Positions 1-12,800 of a stretch of 64,000 nucleotides of DNA are shown here, in pieces. The DNA comes from Psococerastis gibbosa. Lineage: Eukaryota > Arthropoda > Insecta > Psocodea > Psocidae. A model generated the notes under the pieces. It was not told where the DNA came from. It worked only from the letters and a program-made list of their open reading frames with translations, and ran no database searches. The stretch spans positions 26,164,001 through 26,228,000 of the forward strand of contig OZ020484.1 of the NCBI GenBank assembly GCA_963971405.1, read 5' to 3'. The position numbers were made by a program, and so were the translations under genes. The first letter of the stretch is position 1, and the number at the start of each line of letters is the position of its first letter.

Positions 1-376
1 AAAGTTACTTGGCCTAATTGAAGGGTACAGAATCCAAACAGCACTGTTGGCCAATTCGTTTGTGTCGGTACATCCGACTGAAATCGGACAGACCAAGTTG
101 GCATAGCGGGGCAACTCTACAACCGCTCACACTAATTGCCAACTCCCATTAGACCAGTGTGTGGGACCAGTCTGACAATATCCATCATGTGACACCAGTC
201 ATTGAGAGTGAACATAGCAGTACCATATAGGGTGCACATTGCACTTTAGATTGGTCGGACTGCAAGTCAAGATTACCAACAAGAAGCACTGTGCTTCCAC
301 AAGCTATGCCATTGGCATTAATTAATTAATTATTAAGACGTAGACTGTTTAATGATGAAGTGCGAAATTTTTGCAG

Positions 377-3300
377 CCCTTGAAATAGTAAGCCCCTCGA
401 AGAGGGTTTTCGCCGGGTGCATTGTCGCCTGCGCCTACTCACTTGGCGAGATATTCGCCGCTGTCGCGCAGATGTTAACCCTGGACTGGAGGACGATGCT
501 CAAGGTCATCAGGGTGCCGTACGTGCTCATCGCTGTCTTTTACTGGACTATGCCAGAGTCGGTGAGGTGGCTCATTGCCAAGAAACGCAATGACGAGGCG
601 GTTGATGTTCTACGAAAAATTGCAAAAGCCAACGGAACGATACTGACCGAAGGGGTCGAACAGCAGATTTTGACTGAAAACGTAATAGCGCTGGTAAGCC
701 AAATAAACCAATTTCTTAAAATATTAAAAAAAAAAATCTATTGATGGCCAAAGATACAATTTTTTGCTACCATGCGTCAATGGCGAGCATGTTTCTGCTT
801 GTCTATTGTCGCTTGGATCCAGGCGGGTAAGGTGGCCATCAACAGCACATGCAATAGAACAGCAAAAACGTGTGACCGAGATTGCGATAAGCATAGAAGA
901 AATTCCTGCAATTTGCTATACAGAGAGGTCTTCTTTGCATTTTTTCATACAGACGACCAAAATGGTTTGCTAGTTTTAATGGCACCTATTCTCAATTTTA
1001 ACTTTTTGTTTCAGAATATGAAAGTTCCCGATAAGAAAGCAGAATATGTCGCAATTGCCAAATCTAAAATTCTACGAATGCGATTATTGGCTATTATATT
1101 AGTTTGGTGAGTTGATATCAATTTTGGCTTAAAGCAATTATTTTTAATCATCCAGCAACTTGGTAGCCTGCATAATGCATCATTTAAAATCTGCTGGCGT
1201 TGGCACAAAACGTAATAAAAAAGACTGGCAGTTACGGTAGGTTATTTGAAGTGCAGTATTTTGGAATATGATTAGACTTAAAAAAAAAGAATATTCGTAT
1301 GCAAACAATTCAGTGAATGTATCCGAATAACCTCTTCAGTCGCCTCTGTAGGTGATACAGGTGTTGAGTTACGACCGATCGCATGGTGTTCAGAGACTCG
1401 CACAAGTACGAGCAAGCTATAAACTATGCTGCCGAAGACCATGAAAATATAACTGTAAGTTTTATGCCCTGTCTCATCATCGCTTAGAAAACATCCATAA
1501 GGAATACTGGACGGCACAGCCAATGCATAGCAGTGCCGTGCCGTATTTCTTACCCAAAGGATGATGAGAAGCGCCCTAAATTATAAGTTAATATTTTACA
1601 GGGTTGCTAACACATTCATTTTCTTCGGAATGAATCTGACGGCAGTGAGTATCAACAATAATAAATTTGTGAATGCGATCCTAACTGCCGCTATAGAAAT
1701 CCCATCCTATTTGTCTTCGGCATTTTTCTTAACCAAAATTGGGAGGAAATATACTCAGGGCTGTTCGTTGTTCCTCTGCTCCATTGGATGTATATTATTT
1801 GCGTTTGTACCTGACGGTAAGTGCAATTCTACGATAAAATAAATTGCCCAGCTCTAGAACTATATAGGTATAGGTTTGGTTGAGTTCTCTCTTCTACTAG
1901 TATCTTTTCTCCTCTCTGGATATTTATCAACTCATTAGGCTACGTTCGTCAAAAAAGTTAATATATGTATATTCAGTTGATATTACGATCGACCTTAGTA
2001 CACAATTACCAATTGTCGACCTGGAGACAGTGGCAATGCAATTTTAATCATCCACACAAATTCCAAATATATAAGTCCAGACTAAAAGGAAGCAAGCCGG
2101 TTTTTTAGGTAAAGTAATATTACTTTTTAGAATTAGTTTAATAATAAGTAAATTACGTCGTGTTAAGTTAATTTTCCTCTTTTTATTTTTTATAAATATA
2201 GTATTTACTTTCACATGAAAAATTAAATGCTGCCAATGCTGGACTGCCTCCTTGTTACTGCGCATGTGTCAGGACTTAGTCCAATTGGCTCTACCCCTCC
2301 AACGAGGAAGGTGTACAACTTACAAGTTCCAGAATTGTAAAATATAGCCTAAAAGTAAAACCTCCAGCACTCATTTTTATCAATAGCTTTTCATGGTCCT
2401 TACAAGTTATTATAAGCCTAAATGCAACCAGTATGTACTAGATTTTGATCACAGCATACCTACCTATAGGTTTTACTTTTAGGCTATATTTTCAAATTCT
2501 GGTACTTTGACTTTATCAAAATTAATGGTTAATTGTCGGGTATTATTAATTATGGCAGCTAACTTAACTAGTTACTGGGCGAAAGATGCGAAAGACCAAA
2601 GATGAAAAATTGTAGGTAGGTTAGGTACTGTAGGCCCTATATGCAAAGTAGTAGGCTATTTATTCCATTTCCAACCATAAGGCACGACATATAATACAAT
2701 TCAGTAGATTCTCGATTTCGTCACGGAAAATAGTCAAAACAGTAACCAATTAAGTTAGCTGTCGTAATTAATAATACCTAACAATTAACCATTTGATAAA
2801 GTCAAAATTCCAGAATTTAAAAATATAGCCTAAAAGTAAAACCTATAGATAGGTAGGTATGCTATGATCAAAATCCAGTACATACTGGTTGCATTTAGGC
2901 TTATAATAACGTTTAAGGACCATGAAAAGCTATTGATAAAAATGAGTGCTGGAGGTTTTACTTTTAGGCTATATTTTAAAATTCTGGAACTTGTAAGTTG
3001 TACGCCTTTATCGTTTGAGGGGTAGAGCCAATGAGGTTCATTTGTGACGTCATTTTGTAGATGACAGCAACAGTTGCAATGATACCAAAGCGTTGATTTT
3101 TCCATAAGCCTCAATACTATTTTATAATTATTTTTAATTACGTATTATTTTTAAGTGATATTTTTCAATAAATCATGGAGAATATATATATTAAATTATA
3201 TGCAGCCAAATAAGGTCCGGTTATAGTAAAAATATTAAAATAATTAATTAGATGCTAAGAGCTTAGTTTTCACATGCAAACGGCGGCCATTTTGAATAAT

Positions 3301-4881
3301 ATGGATATCGGTTTGTCGTCAGCGAACCTAGTGACCAAAGCTGTCCCTACAGAACCTCATAGGACACATGCGCAGTAACAAGGAGGCAGTACAGCATATA
3401 AGCTTTCGAACTTTCACAGGTGCTTTTAATTTAGTTAGTTAATAATTTTTCCACGCACCTCATGCACCTGCCTGGAGACCTAGCATATATGATGAACCTC
3501 TGATAAAATACATTTAAATTTTCTCATCTGCCTTGAATGAAGAGATCGTTCCGATTTTGTAGAAGCACGGCTGTTTAGTTTAACTACTAGTATACTTCAT
3601 ATCATAATGTTGTGTACAGTACTTATTGCCTAATACGATAACCGCTCTAAGAACCAGCATCTTAACCCCTCTCCCTCATATACAGTATTCAGTTTAATTT
3701 TCTGACTATCTATCATTCTTTTAGACTGGGACGTGGTCGAGCTTCTCCTTTTCCTCCTCGGAAAGTATGGCATCGCTGTGTCGTTCATTACCACTGATGT
3801 CTACACAACAGAATTGTTTCCAACAGGAGTCAGAGCGTCTGCCATTTCTACGGGGCACATGGTCGGTCGTATAGCTGCTATCGTAGCTCCTCAAACTCCC
3901 CTCTTGGTAAGTCTTGTGTGCATCCAGAAACCCCTTGTAAATTCTCAAGCTATTAAGAGCTATTTATTTCGCATCCACCATTCTGTAGTTTGCTTTATTA
4001 TAGGTAAGACCCAGATGGGGATCGCCGCCACAGTGGCACCCAACTCGATGATCGTGACTACCTATGGTTGCCAAGTACCAACATACCGTTTGCATGTTCA
4101 CACTGGTTTGGCGCCCCTGGCTTGCAAAAAGGCCAATTGCCCAAACTTTAAATTGCATTAAAACAGAAAATGGCAAATAAGAAAAAAGGTTAAGCCTGGG
4201 TTAGGGGCAAGGTTCGAATCCCTCAACCACCTAGTTTGTTTGGTTAGACAGTTTATCCATCTGCTTCATTGTTATACACAGTGCAAGACTGTTATAGTCA
4301 GGTACCTACAACAGACAAGTTGGAAATTGTTATAATGCTTGCAATGAGCCTATTTCGGTTTCTAACTCGGTTAGAATCTCAGAAAGCACTATATTTTTAA
4401 TTATTAATTTTATGCTTTTGCTGCCGTATTGCATCATTAACGCCGAGTCGTATTTATTATCAGTGGGATCATTCGTATCATAGCTACTCAATAACCACAC
4501 ACACCTGTTAATTCCTATCAAAAGTGTATGCAGGCACTTGGCAATCCCAGCTCGGATATCACGGTCATTGACACCACAGGTCATAGCACACTGGATGCCC
4601 ATGATTCAGATTGTTCTCCTGGCTATGTCGCGGCATGCATGAGTTTCAACATGAAGCAATATGTTTCTTCAAGCTATGCCAATGACACGCATTTAATTTG
4701 TTGTTTGCAGTCTGATATCTACAAGCCAATGCCTCTTCTACTATTCAGTGTAGTGGCCGCTATTGGAGGCTGCTGTGCTCTTACACTACCCGAAACATTA
4801 AATGTTAAACTGCCGGACACTGTCAAGGAAGCTGAAGAACTAGGAGTGATGGAAGAGGCGACAGAAAAGACGGCATCCTAA
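377..4881 (+). CDS. SLC22-type organic cation/anion transporter (major facilitator), 3' part
   Basis: Five exons join in frame: 377-681, 1015-1106, 1602-1816, 3725-3906 and 4711-4881 (stop TAA). Each is bounded by AG/GT and the phases agree. The first exon starts in phase 1, so the N-terminal part (about half of a usual 500-550 residue protein) lies to the left. SLC22 hallmarks are PESVRWLIAKKR after the sixth membrane segment, KIGRKYTQG in a cytoplasmic loop, DVYTTELFPTGVRA, and LPETLNVKLPDTVKEAEEL near the C-terminus. Several hydrophobic segments alternate with these loops, so it should be a plasma-membrane transporter. The substrate cannot be told from sequence; SLC22 members move organic cations, anions or carnitine. 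The introns hold a short hairpin repeat and a large foldback. The family is clear, the subfamily is not. Confidence 0.88.
1300..1405. repeat. Interspersed repeat Q, copy 1
   Basis: This stretch resembles 7076-7195 and 23550-23670. All three contain GAATGTATCCGA-like, CTTCAGTCGCCTC and GTTGAGTTACG blocks in the same order and orientation. No ends or target duplication were found, so the class is unknown. Confidence 0.6.
1498..1552. repeat. Short hairpin repeat, copy 1
   Basis: Two 20-bp arms (1498-1517 and 1533-1552) are near-perfect inverted copies around a 15-bp loop. The arm reads TAAGGAATACTGGACGGCAC. A related hairpin lies at 11187-11248. It looks like a very short foldback or MITE inside an intron of the transporter gene. 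Confidence 0.6.
2228..3396. repeat. Large foldback (inverted repeat) element in SLC22-like intron
   Basis: The left arm (about 2228-2590) is matched by reverse-complement sequence at about 2740-3015. The outermost left part, around CTGCCTCCTTGTTACTGCGC, is matched again at about 3365-3396. Within each arm a block containing ATAGCCTAAAAGTAAAACCT recurs in inverted form. The gap between the two right-arm pieces (about 3070-3360) suggests a later insertion or rearrangement. No transposase ORF is visible. It lies in the 1817-3724 intron. Confidence 0.7.
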
Positions 4882-5205
4882 ACAACAAGCAAAGCCCATG
4901 TTCATTGCAGATTATGAGAAATCCGCATGGTAGGCGAGGGACAAGAGAACAGAAACGGAATGGAATACTTGTGATAAAAGATATAGAAATAGTCTGAAAT
5001 ATTCTAAGCGCAAGAGATTAGTGTATAAGTACCTATAAAATAGGTAAACAAACCAAGCCCACCCCTCTCAGTAGTCCTTGAGAGGATAAATGAAGGATAG
5101 GTAGGGTGTGAGATATGTGTACTGATATTTATTTATTATTCGTAGTTTAATTAAGTGAGTTAGTTAAAGAACCAACCATAGCATGACCTGCCATTAAATT
5201 TTGCT
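4882..5205. other. 3' flank of SLC22-like gene
   Basis: This is AT-rich sequence after the transporter stop codon. It presumably contains the 3' UTR. I saw no ORF, RNA gene or clear repeat. Confidence 0.4.
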
Positions 5206-5604
5206 AAGGCGCCAATTCCACCGACCGGCTAGGGCTAAATACAAAAACGATGACGTGGTAGCAGACATTCAAGACTTAGGCGGGGTTTCCATCGACCTCG
5301 CATTGCAGAATGCAAATGACATGGACGGAAATTAGAATTTTTCTTTTTATAGAAATCTATTAAAATGTTTGTACTTAACATATCCCATGACGCCATTTCT
5401 TAATTTTAGTTTGTTTGTTTGTGATTTCACTGTATGATCATTGATCAATTTTAACAATGGCATAGAGGAAAACAAACATTTCCGTCAATGTCATTTACAT
5501 TCTGCAATGCGAGGTCGGTGGAAACCCCGCCTAAGTCTTGAATGTCTGTTACCACGTCACCGTTTTTGTATTTAGCCCTAGCCGGTCGGTGGAATCCCCG
5601 CCTA
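5206..5604. mobile_element. Foldback MITE, TTAGGCG family, copy M1
   Basis: Arms of about 125 bp (5209-5335 and 5470-5604) are inverted copies that begin GGCG, then ATTCCACCGACCGG. They include GTAGCAGACATTCAAGAC or its complement. The middle is a short AT-rich loop. Close relatives are at 33224-33608, 57412-57614 and 9292-9559. There is no coding capacity, so it is non-autonomous. The superfamily is unproven. Confidence 0.75.
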
Positions 5605-5861
5605 ATAGCAAGAAAAGGATATTGAAATTGCATTTGATTGTAATTTTAACAGCTAAGAGCTAATTTAAAAAGGCAAGTTATTTCTATGTAAGCTTACGAA
5701 ATTCTGTGACCACGTTACAGTAAACGTTGAGTCCATAAGAAAATTCGAAGAAACATGGCAATAGTCAAAAGCACTAATAGAAAAAAAATGTATGAACACA
5801 GAACAAAGTATTAAGTAAGGATAGGTTGAACTGATCAACTGCAGTAAAGTACGGTAGGCAA

Positions 5862-6120
5862 TTTGAGCCCGGAACACACGGAAGATTATGGCAGTCATGA
5901 TTTGCCAATGTCTTTTCCATTGCAGCCATAGGGCTAGCAGACGATTTCCTGTCGATTTCATAGCGACCGTACGGAAGTGCACGGTTTTCCCAGGCGTGCC
6001 AGATCATAGAAATCTTCTGAGTAGACTCTGTGGGTTTGCACCAACCATTCACCAAGCCCTATGGCTACAATGGGACAGACGTCGCGACTGCGAGAATCGT
6101 CTGTGTGTACCGGGCCTAAA
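5862..6120. mobile_element. MITE-like element P, copy 1
   Basis: The ends are imperfect inverted repeats: GCCCGGAACACACGGA on the left and, inverted, GGCCCGGTACACACAGA on the right. The interior matches, in opposite orientation, a second copy at 45837-46080 through blocks such as TTGGTGCAAAC and AGAGTCTACT. The open frame across it (5888-6157) is a by-product of the repeat. Confidence 0.6.
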
Positions 6121-6716
6121 GCTTTTGCCTATAATCATTATTCAATTGAGTGTTTAGATGGATTCTGTTGCATGCAAAGAGACAAAGTTGAGCAGTAATT
6201 TTTAGCGCTGAATTCGTAAGTAAGCTAGAGGTAGAAAACTAGTAGGTAACGCACCTAATTTATTTTGCACTGAATGTACATTTTATATGAAAATAAATCG
6301 CATACAAATCAATTAGTTTAAATTAACTTACTCTCCATTTAGGTTGAGTCATGATGTTGCGAATCGCTTTACACGCTGTAGCTTATGGGTAACGCAAATT
6401 CAATGAAGTAGGGAATGGGGGCGCAACATCTACGGCCAGGCAATCAGTTGAATCCATAAAAAGAAATAAAAACTTTTCCTACCCAAATTTAAAGCAAAAG
6501 CTTCTGGAGAAGTAACGGGTGTTTCTGTACATAGGCAATTTTAAATAAATATCAGCCTTTAATTTTCGATTACAGTACAAAATACAGACACTAAAAAGAC
6601 ATTTTAAACTGTCACAAGACAATACCTACAATTTTCCTCTAGTCGTTCTTATTCTAAAACTACTAACATATTAAAAAATTAACGCCTACCTTCATTCTTT
6701 TCGCACTCAAAATCAA
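6121..6716. other. 3' flank of COQ3
   Basis: This is AT-rich sequence downstream of COQ3 read on the minus strand. I see no coding exon or RNA gene here. Confidence 0.35.
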
Positions 6717-6722
6717 TTTATT
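6717..6722 (-). terminator. Candidate COQ3 poly(A) signal
   Basis: AATAAA on the minus strand lies about 140 bases past the COQ3 stop codon, a normal distance for a 3' UTR end. It is supported by position and sequence only. Confidence 0.4.
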
Positions 6723-6861
6723 CCAGCATTCGAGGACTAATGCCCCCCTTTCAATAAATCTATCATTGATGTCTCGGGATCATTTTTCGCATTTTCGACG
6801 GCCTCCTTTTGTTTCGTAACGCCAGGCCTCTCTCGTTGCTCGCAACTTCTCAAACAAAAAT

Positions 6862-9800
6862 TTATTTCTTTTTTACGGCATGCAGTGCGTAGTTGACTGC
6901 GACGTTACGCGTCCAAAACCACTCATTGCAAATGAAATTGTAAAACATTCCGTGGACAAGTTTAGTGCAGCAGCCGTCTGTAAAAATATGAAATGAAGCC
7001 ACGTTAAATACAATATAACGTACTGTAATCAATAGTTACAGGCACAATCGCATTTTTTTTTTTTAAATAGTAACCGCATACAAACTTAATTCAATGTATC
7101 CGATTGATCTCTTCAGTCGCCTCACTAAGTAATTTTATACTTGTGTTGAGTTACGGCACAATGGTGTATAAAGATTCGCAAAAGTACAAGCAAGATGTCG
7201 ATCTGATTATTTATTAGCTCAAATTCATGCTACTGTACTTCTTCACTTCACTACAAGTAAAATTAAAAAGGGATGAAACGGGGGAATCCGAACTGATGGA
7301 CCGTGGTCGATATGAAAGCTCACTTCCAAACGTTTTCTCAGCATCTTCAATGGCACTACGTACGCAGACTTCAAAGATTATATCCTGGATCGAGTTGCAT
7401 ATTAAATTACAGAACTATTAAGACTTTTTATTTTGAGTTTTGGAATTCGCCCAAAGGAAAATAAAGTCAACTTTCAATTTTTTCTACATTTGATATGCAA
7501 ATCGATCCATGCTTATATTTGAAAATTCCGAGATAACGGATAGCCCCTTTGCCGTACGCCAGCACCAGCTACCACTCAGTAGGGTAGAGCAGTATAAGTA
7601 AAAATAAAGAGGGATTGTAGTAAACTATTGGTCCTATATTATTACCAAAATTATTCATTAATCAGTCTACATCATATCTGGAATTGACATAAAGACATGC
7701 CAACACTTTCCGGTACGAGGAGGTTACCTCTTCAACCAAAGTTAATTTGATGTCAGTGTTATACATACCATATAATACTACAATGTATTCTGTTAGAATC
7801 CTTTTAGAAACCTGTTGGAATACTGCTCAAACCTAATTTTTATATCTTACATGGAATATGCTACAAGTTTGACTGTTTGTCTTTATGTGAATTACAGATA
7901 TGTTGTAGACTGATTAATGAATATTTTTGGTAATAATATAGGAACAATAGTTTACTGCGATCCCTAGCCGGCCGCCATACCAAGTTGAATCCAGCGGACC
8001 ACAGCAGGTTCAAAGCTGCAGATAACTTGGTCGTGTGCGCAGTGCCGGTAGGGAAACATGGTAGGACTTATCCTGGTCACCTCCGAACTAATCGTGTGAC
8101 TTCACTGTGTTTCCCAAGTGGTTCGGAATTCACTATAGTCAGGAGGTCCACTGTCCTATGGGCTGGCATAGGACAGTCAAGTCGGAGTCGCTCTATGGGC
8201 CCAAATATGAGGCCTAAGTCGTTAATAACCCGACGAACAGTACTACTACTACTATTACTGCGATCCCTCTTTATTTTTACTTATACTGCTCTACTCTACT
8301 GAGTGGTAGCTGGTGCCAGGCCACCCTGCTACAATATGACCATTTAGTATTTAAATTCTGGGCCTCAATTGAAGACATTATAATATATTTTATCCAGTTT
8401 TTCTAGAACCTTTTCCAGGGTTTCTCCTCTACCACTGTCCTACAATAATTAATACTTACGATTTTCCAACATGTACTGCAGTTTCTGCGGGCCGATGAAC
8501 TTGTCCCAGTCGTGAGTCTCCTTGGGCACGAGGTGTATGAGATACTCGGCTGCCATGACTCCGGTGACCCACGCCAGCATGGTCTTGTTTAGAGTCGTTA
8601 CGAATATTGAACCACCGGGCTGTTAACAGATAACCCGATATCCATCACTACACAATTCCTCACTAACAGCTGTTACTTTTTACAGCTTACACTTTTAAAA
8701 CCAAACATGTCGCGAAATAAACCTCATAGAATAAGCCTAACCTTATAAGTTGCGTTTATTTATCTCCTGCGGTATTGAATTCCGCGACTGTTGCTTTACT
8801 TCATAATTTTATAAGTATCTAAAATATGAATCTAACATGTAAAATTCAATAAAAAAAATAGTTTAAACCAGTCAGTACTAGCGGAAAGTCAAGAAACGTT
8901 TACAATTCCTTTCTGATCATTAGTTTGACCATATGGCATTTTGTTCATCAACTATTTTAAGTAATTAACTTCAATAAAGGCAACTTTTGATTAAAATCCA
9001 AATGACGAATCATCAGAAGAATAAAAACAATAAAATAATTTCTACAACAGAGTAGTGTATCTTAGTGAAAGAAATTATAAACGACAATGAAGGCGCATAC
9101 TTCGAATAAGCAACTATTGCGTCTAATGCAGTGTTCAGTTAAATGCTCTATAGAGCGACTACCTACCCCCTCCATTGAAAGGATGGAAAAGGAAGGAAAT
9201 TAACAGAAGCTACAGAAAGATGCCATTTGACAAAAGCTAGCACTGATCAGATGGTTTGAAAAAAAAAACTAAACACGACACGTATCAAGTATATGGCGGC
9301 AATTCCACCGGCAAATTTACTTAATTTGTGGTTTTTTGTTTGTTTTGTTTTAAGGAGACTATTATGTAGATACTTAACTTATCTATTATAAATTAAGGTA
9401 TAATATGGTAGCAGACATCATTAAATAAGTCTCTACCATATTATAATTTAATTTATAATAGATAAGTTTAGTATCTACATAATAGTCTCCTTAAAACAAA
9501 ACAAACAAAAAATCTCAAATCACAAATGAAGTCAATTCGCCGGTGGAATTGCCGCCTAAGCAATAGGAATTTAATCGGTATTTATTTTTTTCTTCCTTGA
9601 ACTTGACCAACACGTACTTAATTTAGTTACTGCTTCAGAGGCACTCTCATATCCTCAGGTAAAATGGAAAACTCACTTTATAATGTTAAGTTAGAAATAA
9701 GTAAATAAACAAATTAACTAGAGTAGAAATTTTGTTTACTTACATTTTATTTGGAATTCTACATTATAACTGAGTTTCTCACTTTACCATGGAAAATGCT

Positions 9801-12800
9801 AATATACCTATAAATTATCAAACTACAGAAGCTAAGTACAAAGTTATTGGCAATTTATTCACACTTGAAAAATGCACGGGACTTTTTTAACTGCTAAACA
9901 TACTTTTAAATTGAATAAATACAATATTGATTTTGCTTTCTTGAAGTTAGCTCATCAAACCAATAGCGGAGTCAACTACTATCACAGTTAATTCCTAACT
10001 TTATTATTAATAAATGCAAATAGGTAATATGGGATGAAGCAAGCTCTGCGTTCTAGATAACGAGTTTTATTGACTTCTATCTAAATTAGGGAGCTGATGA
10101 TAATTTTCCATCTAAAAAAAAAGAAGAGCCCGTTTAGTTAGCATACAAACTATAAATTTCCAACATAATGGAATCGATATCACTATCTTTGTCGAAATCA
10201 CACACCAACCGGCGTATATACTTGAAAGAATCCCACGATTGAATTTAAAAAAAAAAAAAAAAAAACGAAAGGGTCCTACCTCTCGTCATTCCTTACCTCA
10301 AGTGAAACCCCCCCCCCCCCCCTCTCTTCAGAACACTATAAGGAGAGCCTGTGGATGGCAACAACATGAGCGCGAAAGCCCAGACGGGTCAAGCGCCCAT
10401 TCATTAATATTAAAAAAAAAATCATGGTCTGACGAATTTCAATTAAGTTCACGAAAATAAAATAGTGCCCCCAGCAAAGAGTCCCATATTATAGACCAAG
10501 CGTAATGAAGTAATAATCAAATACTTTGTAGATAGCCACAAGTAACATTCAAAATTCAGACTAAATTGATAGCTCATATGAAATCTGTAAAAAGAAAGTT
10601 AATTTGTAGACGACTCGTTGAAGTTGCAGAATATTGATCATCAGCCAGTACCTTACAACAAAACCAAGTCGCCAACAAAAAAGGCACGTAAGCGACGACG
10701 GTGCTGCTGCAATGGAACCGCGGCGACAACCGGAACTGAGGAATGCAGACCCTCCACTCAGCGTTCATCGACTTCTTTGTCTTTTAGATCCATCCGACTG
10801 GTCCAGGAGTACCGGCCTCCTCAAAATGAAAATACTCTAATTTTGGGAAGGGTGGGGGAAAGGAGAGGAACGGGGTGGGGCAGGTGCACACACACACGAT
10901 TTCTGCTTTCAAACCCTCTGCAGCTATCTTAGGTGGAAACTAATAACCATTGAAAATGTCGGCAAGGCAATCGTTGGGTGTGCAACTTCCTGCATTTTAC
11001 GCTTTGTTATGTTGTTATATATAGCTGAATAAAAGTTAAAAAAATATATATCACAAACTGTGCTGTGTCAAAACATATATCTATGTACTTTTTTTCTCCC
11101 CTTAATGGATTTTTTGTGAGTTTCAAGACATATCAATAAATGGGTAGCCTAATACCAAGGGCCAACCAACGCTTGAAAAGTATTGGTAAGGAACACTGAA
11201 CGGCACCGCTATCTATCAATGCACAACGGTGCCGCGCAGTATTCCTTACTTTTAAAGAGATGATGGAAACCGACCTTAATAAACAGGGTGATCTGAGAAA
11301 CTACCTAAGGCTTAGGCTAACGCCAAAGTCACGTATTCAATATTTTCAATTGATTATTTAATTTTTTTAACAAGTCACAAAATAATACCTTGAACACTCA
11401 ATGCTAAGAAGTTGCCCAATAAACCCAAACTGCATAACAATATGGTCTACTTCAAGATTTTAGAGACTTGTAATTAAGTAGAGATCTAATTAGAAGTACT
11501 ATGTAGTTAGAAGCAAACACCAAACACTTATCATAACTGCGCCTCGTAACTGTATGCTATTATGTGGGTTTCCTGAACAAATAGCTAATCCTTTAATTAC
11601 TCGTAACCTGAATAGCCGCAGCTCTAACAGCACTTAAGGCATTTCCAAACCTAGTCGAAATAAAACATTGTAAGTTACCTTTATGCCAAATTAGGCTTAA
11701 CGCAATTGCTTTCCGAGATAGACAAAAAATAAATAAATAGACTCATTTTGTTGTCAACCCCAGGCTCTTCTCAGAGTATTTTGAAGAGGAGGGGGGATTG
11801 ACCTTTCGCCATTTCCAAACAAGTATTACAGTGTGTACGGGCTTTGGGGACATCGTAGACCCCCACCTTTCCCATAATAATAACCTAGATTCGAGATAAA
11901 TAAATAAAGAAACATTGTTCGTGAAGCCTAAACATTGAAAAATAGGTAGCTTCTTCCATTATCAACGAGCGCTTCTTGATTTTCTTCATAATTTTCATGA
12001 AAATGTTTTTCAAAAAAAACAAAAACTCATTTTAATTCGTTGACATTCAAAATCCGCAGACTCAAAAAACACCATAGGCCAATCGTGGCTCAAATAGCAT
12101 GAGATTTACCTCTATGAAATACGAATAGGCGTTATATTTCTCTATTCCCCCACATTTAACTTTTATTTGAGTCGCCAACTTAAGTAGGAAGTAAGAAGTT
12201 GTAACTGGTTTGGAAATGCCTAAAAATAGCTTATCCGCTCTTGTTAATTTGCAAGACAAACAGGAATAAATAAAATGGCAACTCACGACAACCATCCTCT
12301 CTGTGCATAATAAATAAAATAATTTAAAATTCCTTATACCTTAATCACATTTGCGCAGGCTTCAATAAACATCTCCTTATTCTTAACGTGTTCCAAAACT
12401 TCTGAAGCTACAACAGCGTCATAAAATTCTGTCTTCTCGGATGCATGCTCTTCGATAGTACCACACATGTAATGCAAGTTCCCGCTGATTTCCAGATCCT
12501 TGCTAGCATGATCTACAGCAACTTCAATCAGACTTTCAGAGGCATCCAGCCCTGTTACATTGGCCCCAATTCGAGCCAGTGGTTCCGCCAAAATACCACC
12601 TCCACAGCCAATATCGATTATTTTGAAGCCTTCCAACGGCTTAGGGGTGTTCAACTGATCAAGGCTGTTTGTTTTAGAATATATAAGACAATCCCTAATG
12701 AGTTGGACCCGTAATTTATTCATGGAATGCAACGGGGCCATCGATGTACTCTCGTCCCACCAAACACTACTTAACTTGGACATATTCGAAACTTCATCTG

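Noticed and set aside
4200-4232. GGTTCGAATCC box suggesting a tRNA or tRNA-SINE
   Set aside because: No A-box, acceptor stem or second copy was found around it, so the B-box alone is not enough.
5888-6157. Cys-containing 89-residue ORF
   Set aside because: It lies wholly inside the MITE-like element P, whose second copy (45837) does not keep the frame.
7985-8302. 105-residue ORF
   Set aside because: It is contained in SINE copy A and its flanking palindrome. The SINE is non-coding.
10618-10932. 104-residue plus-strand ORF in COQ3 intron 2
   Set aside because: The composition is low-complexity and repeat-like, with no domain, no splice context and no second copy.
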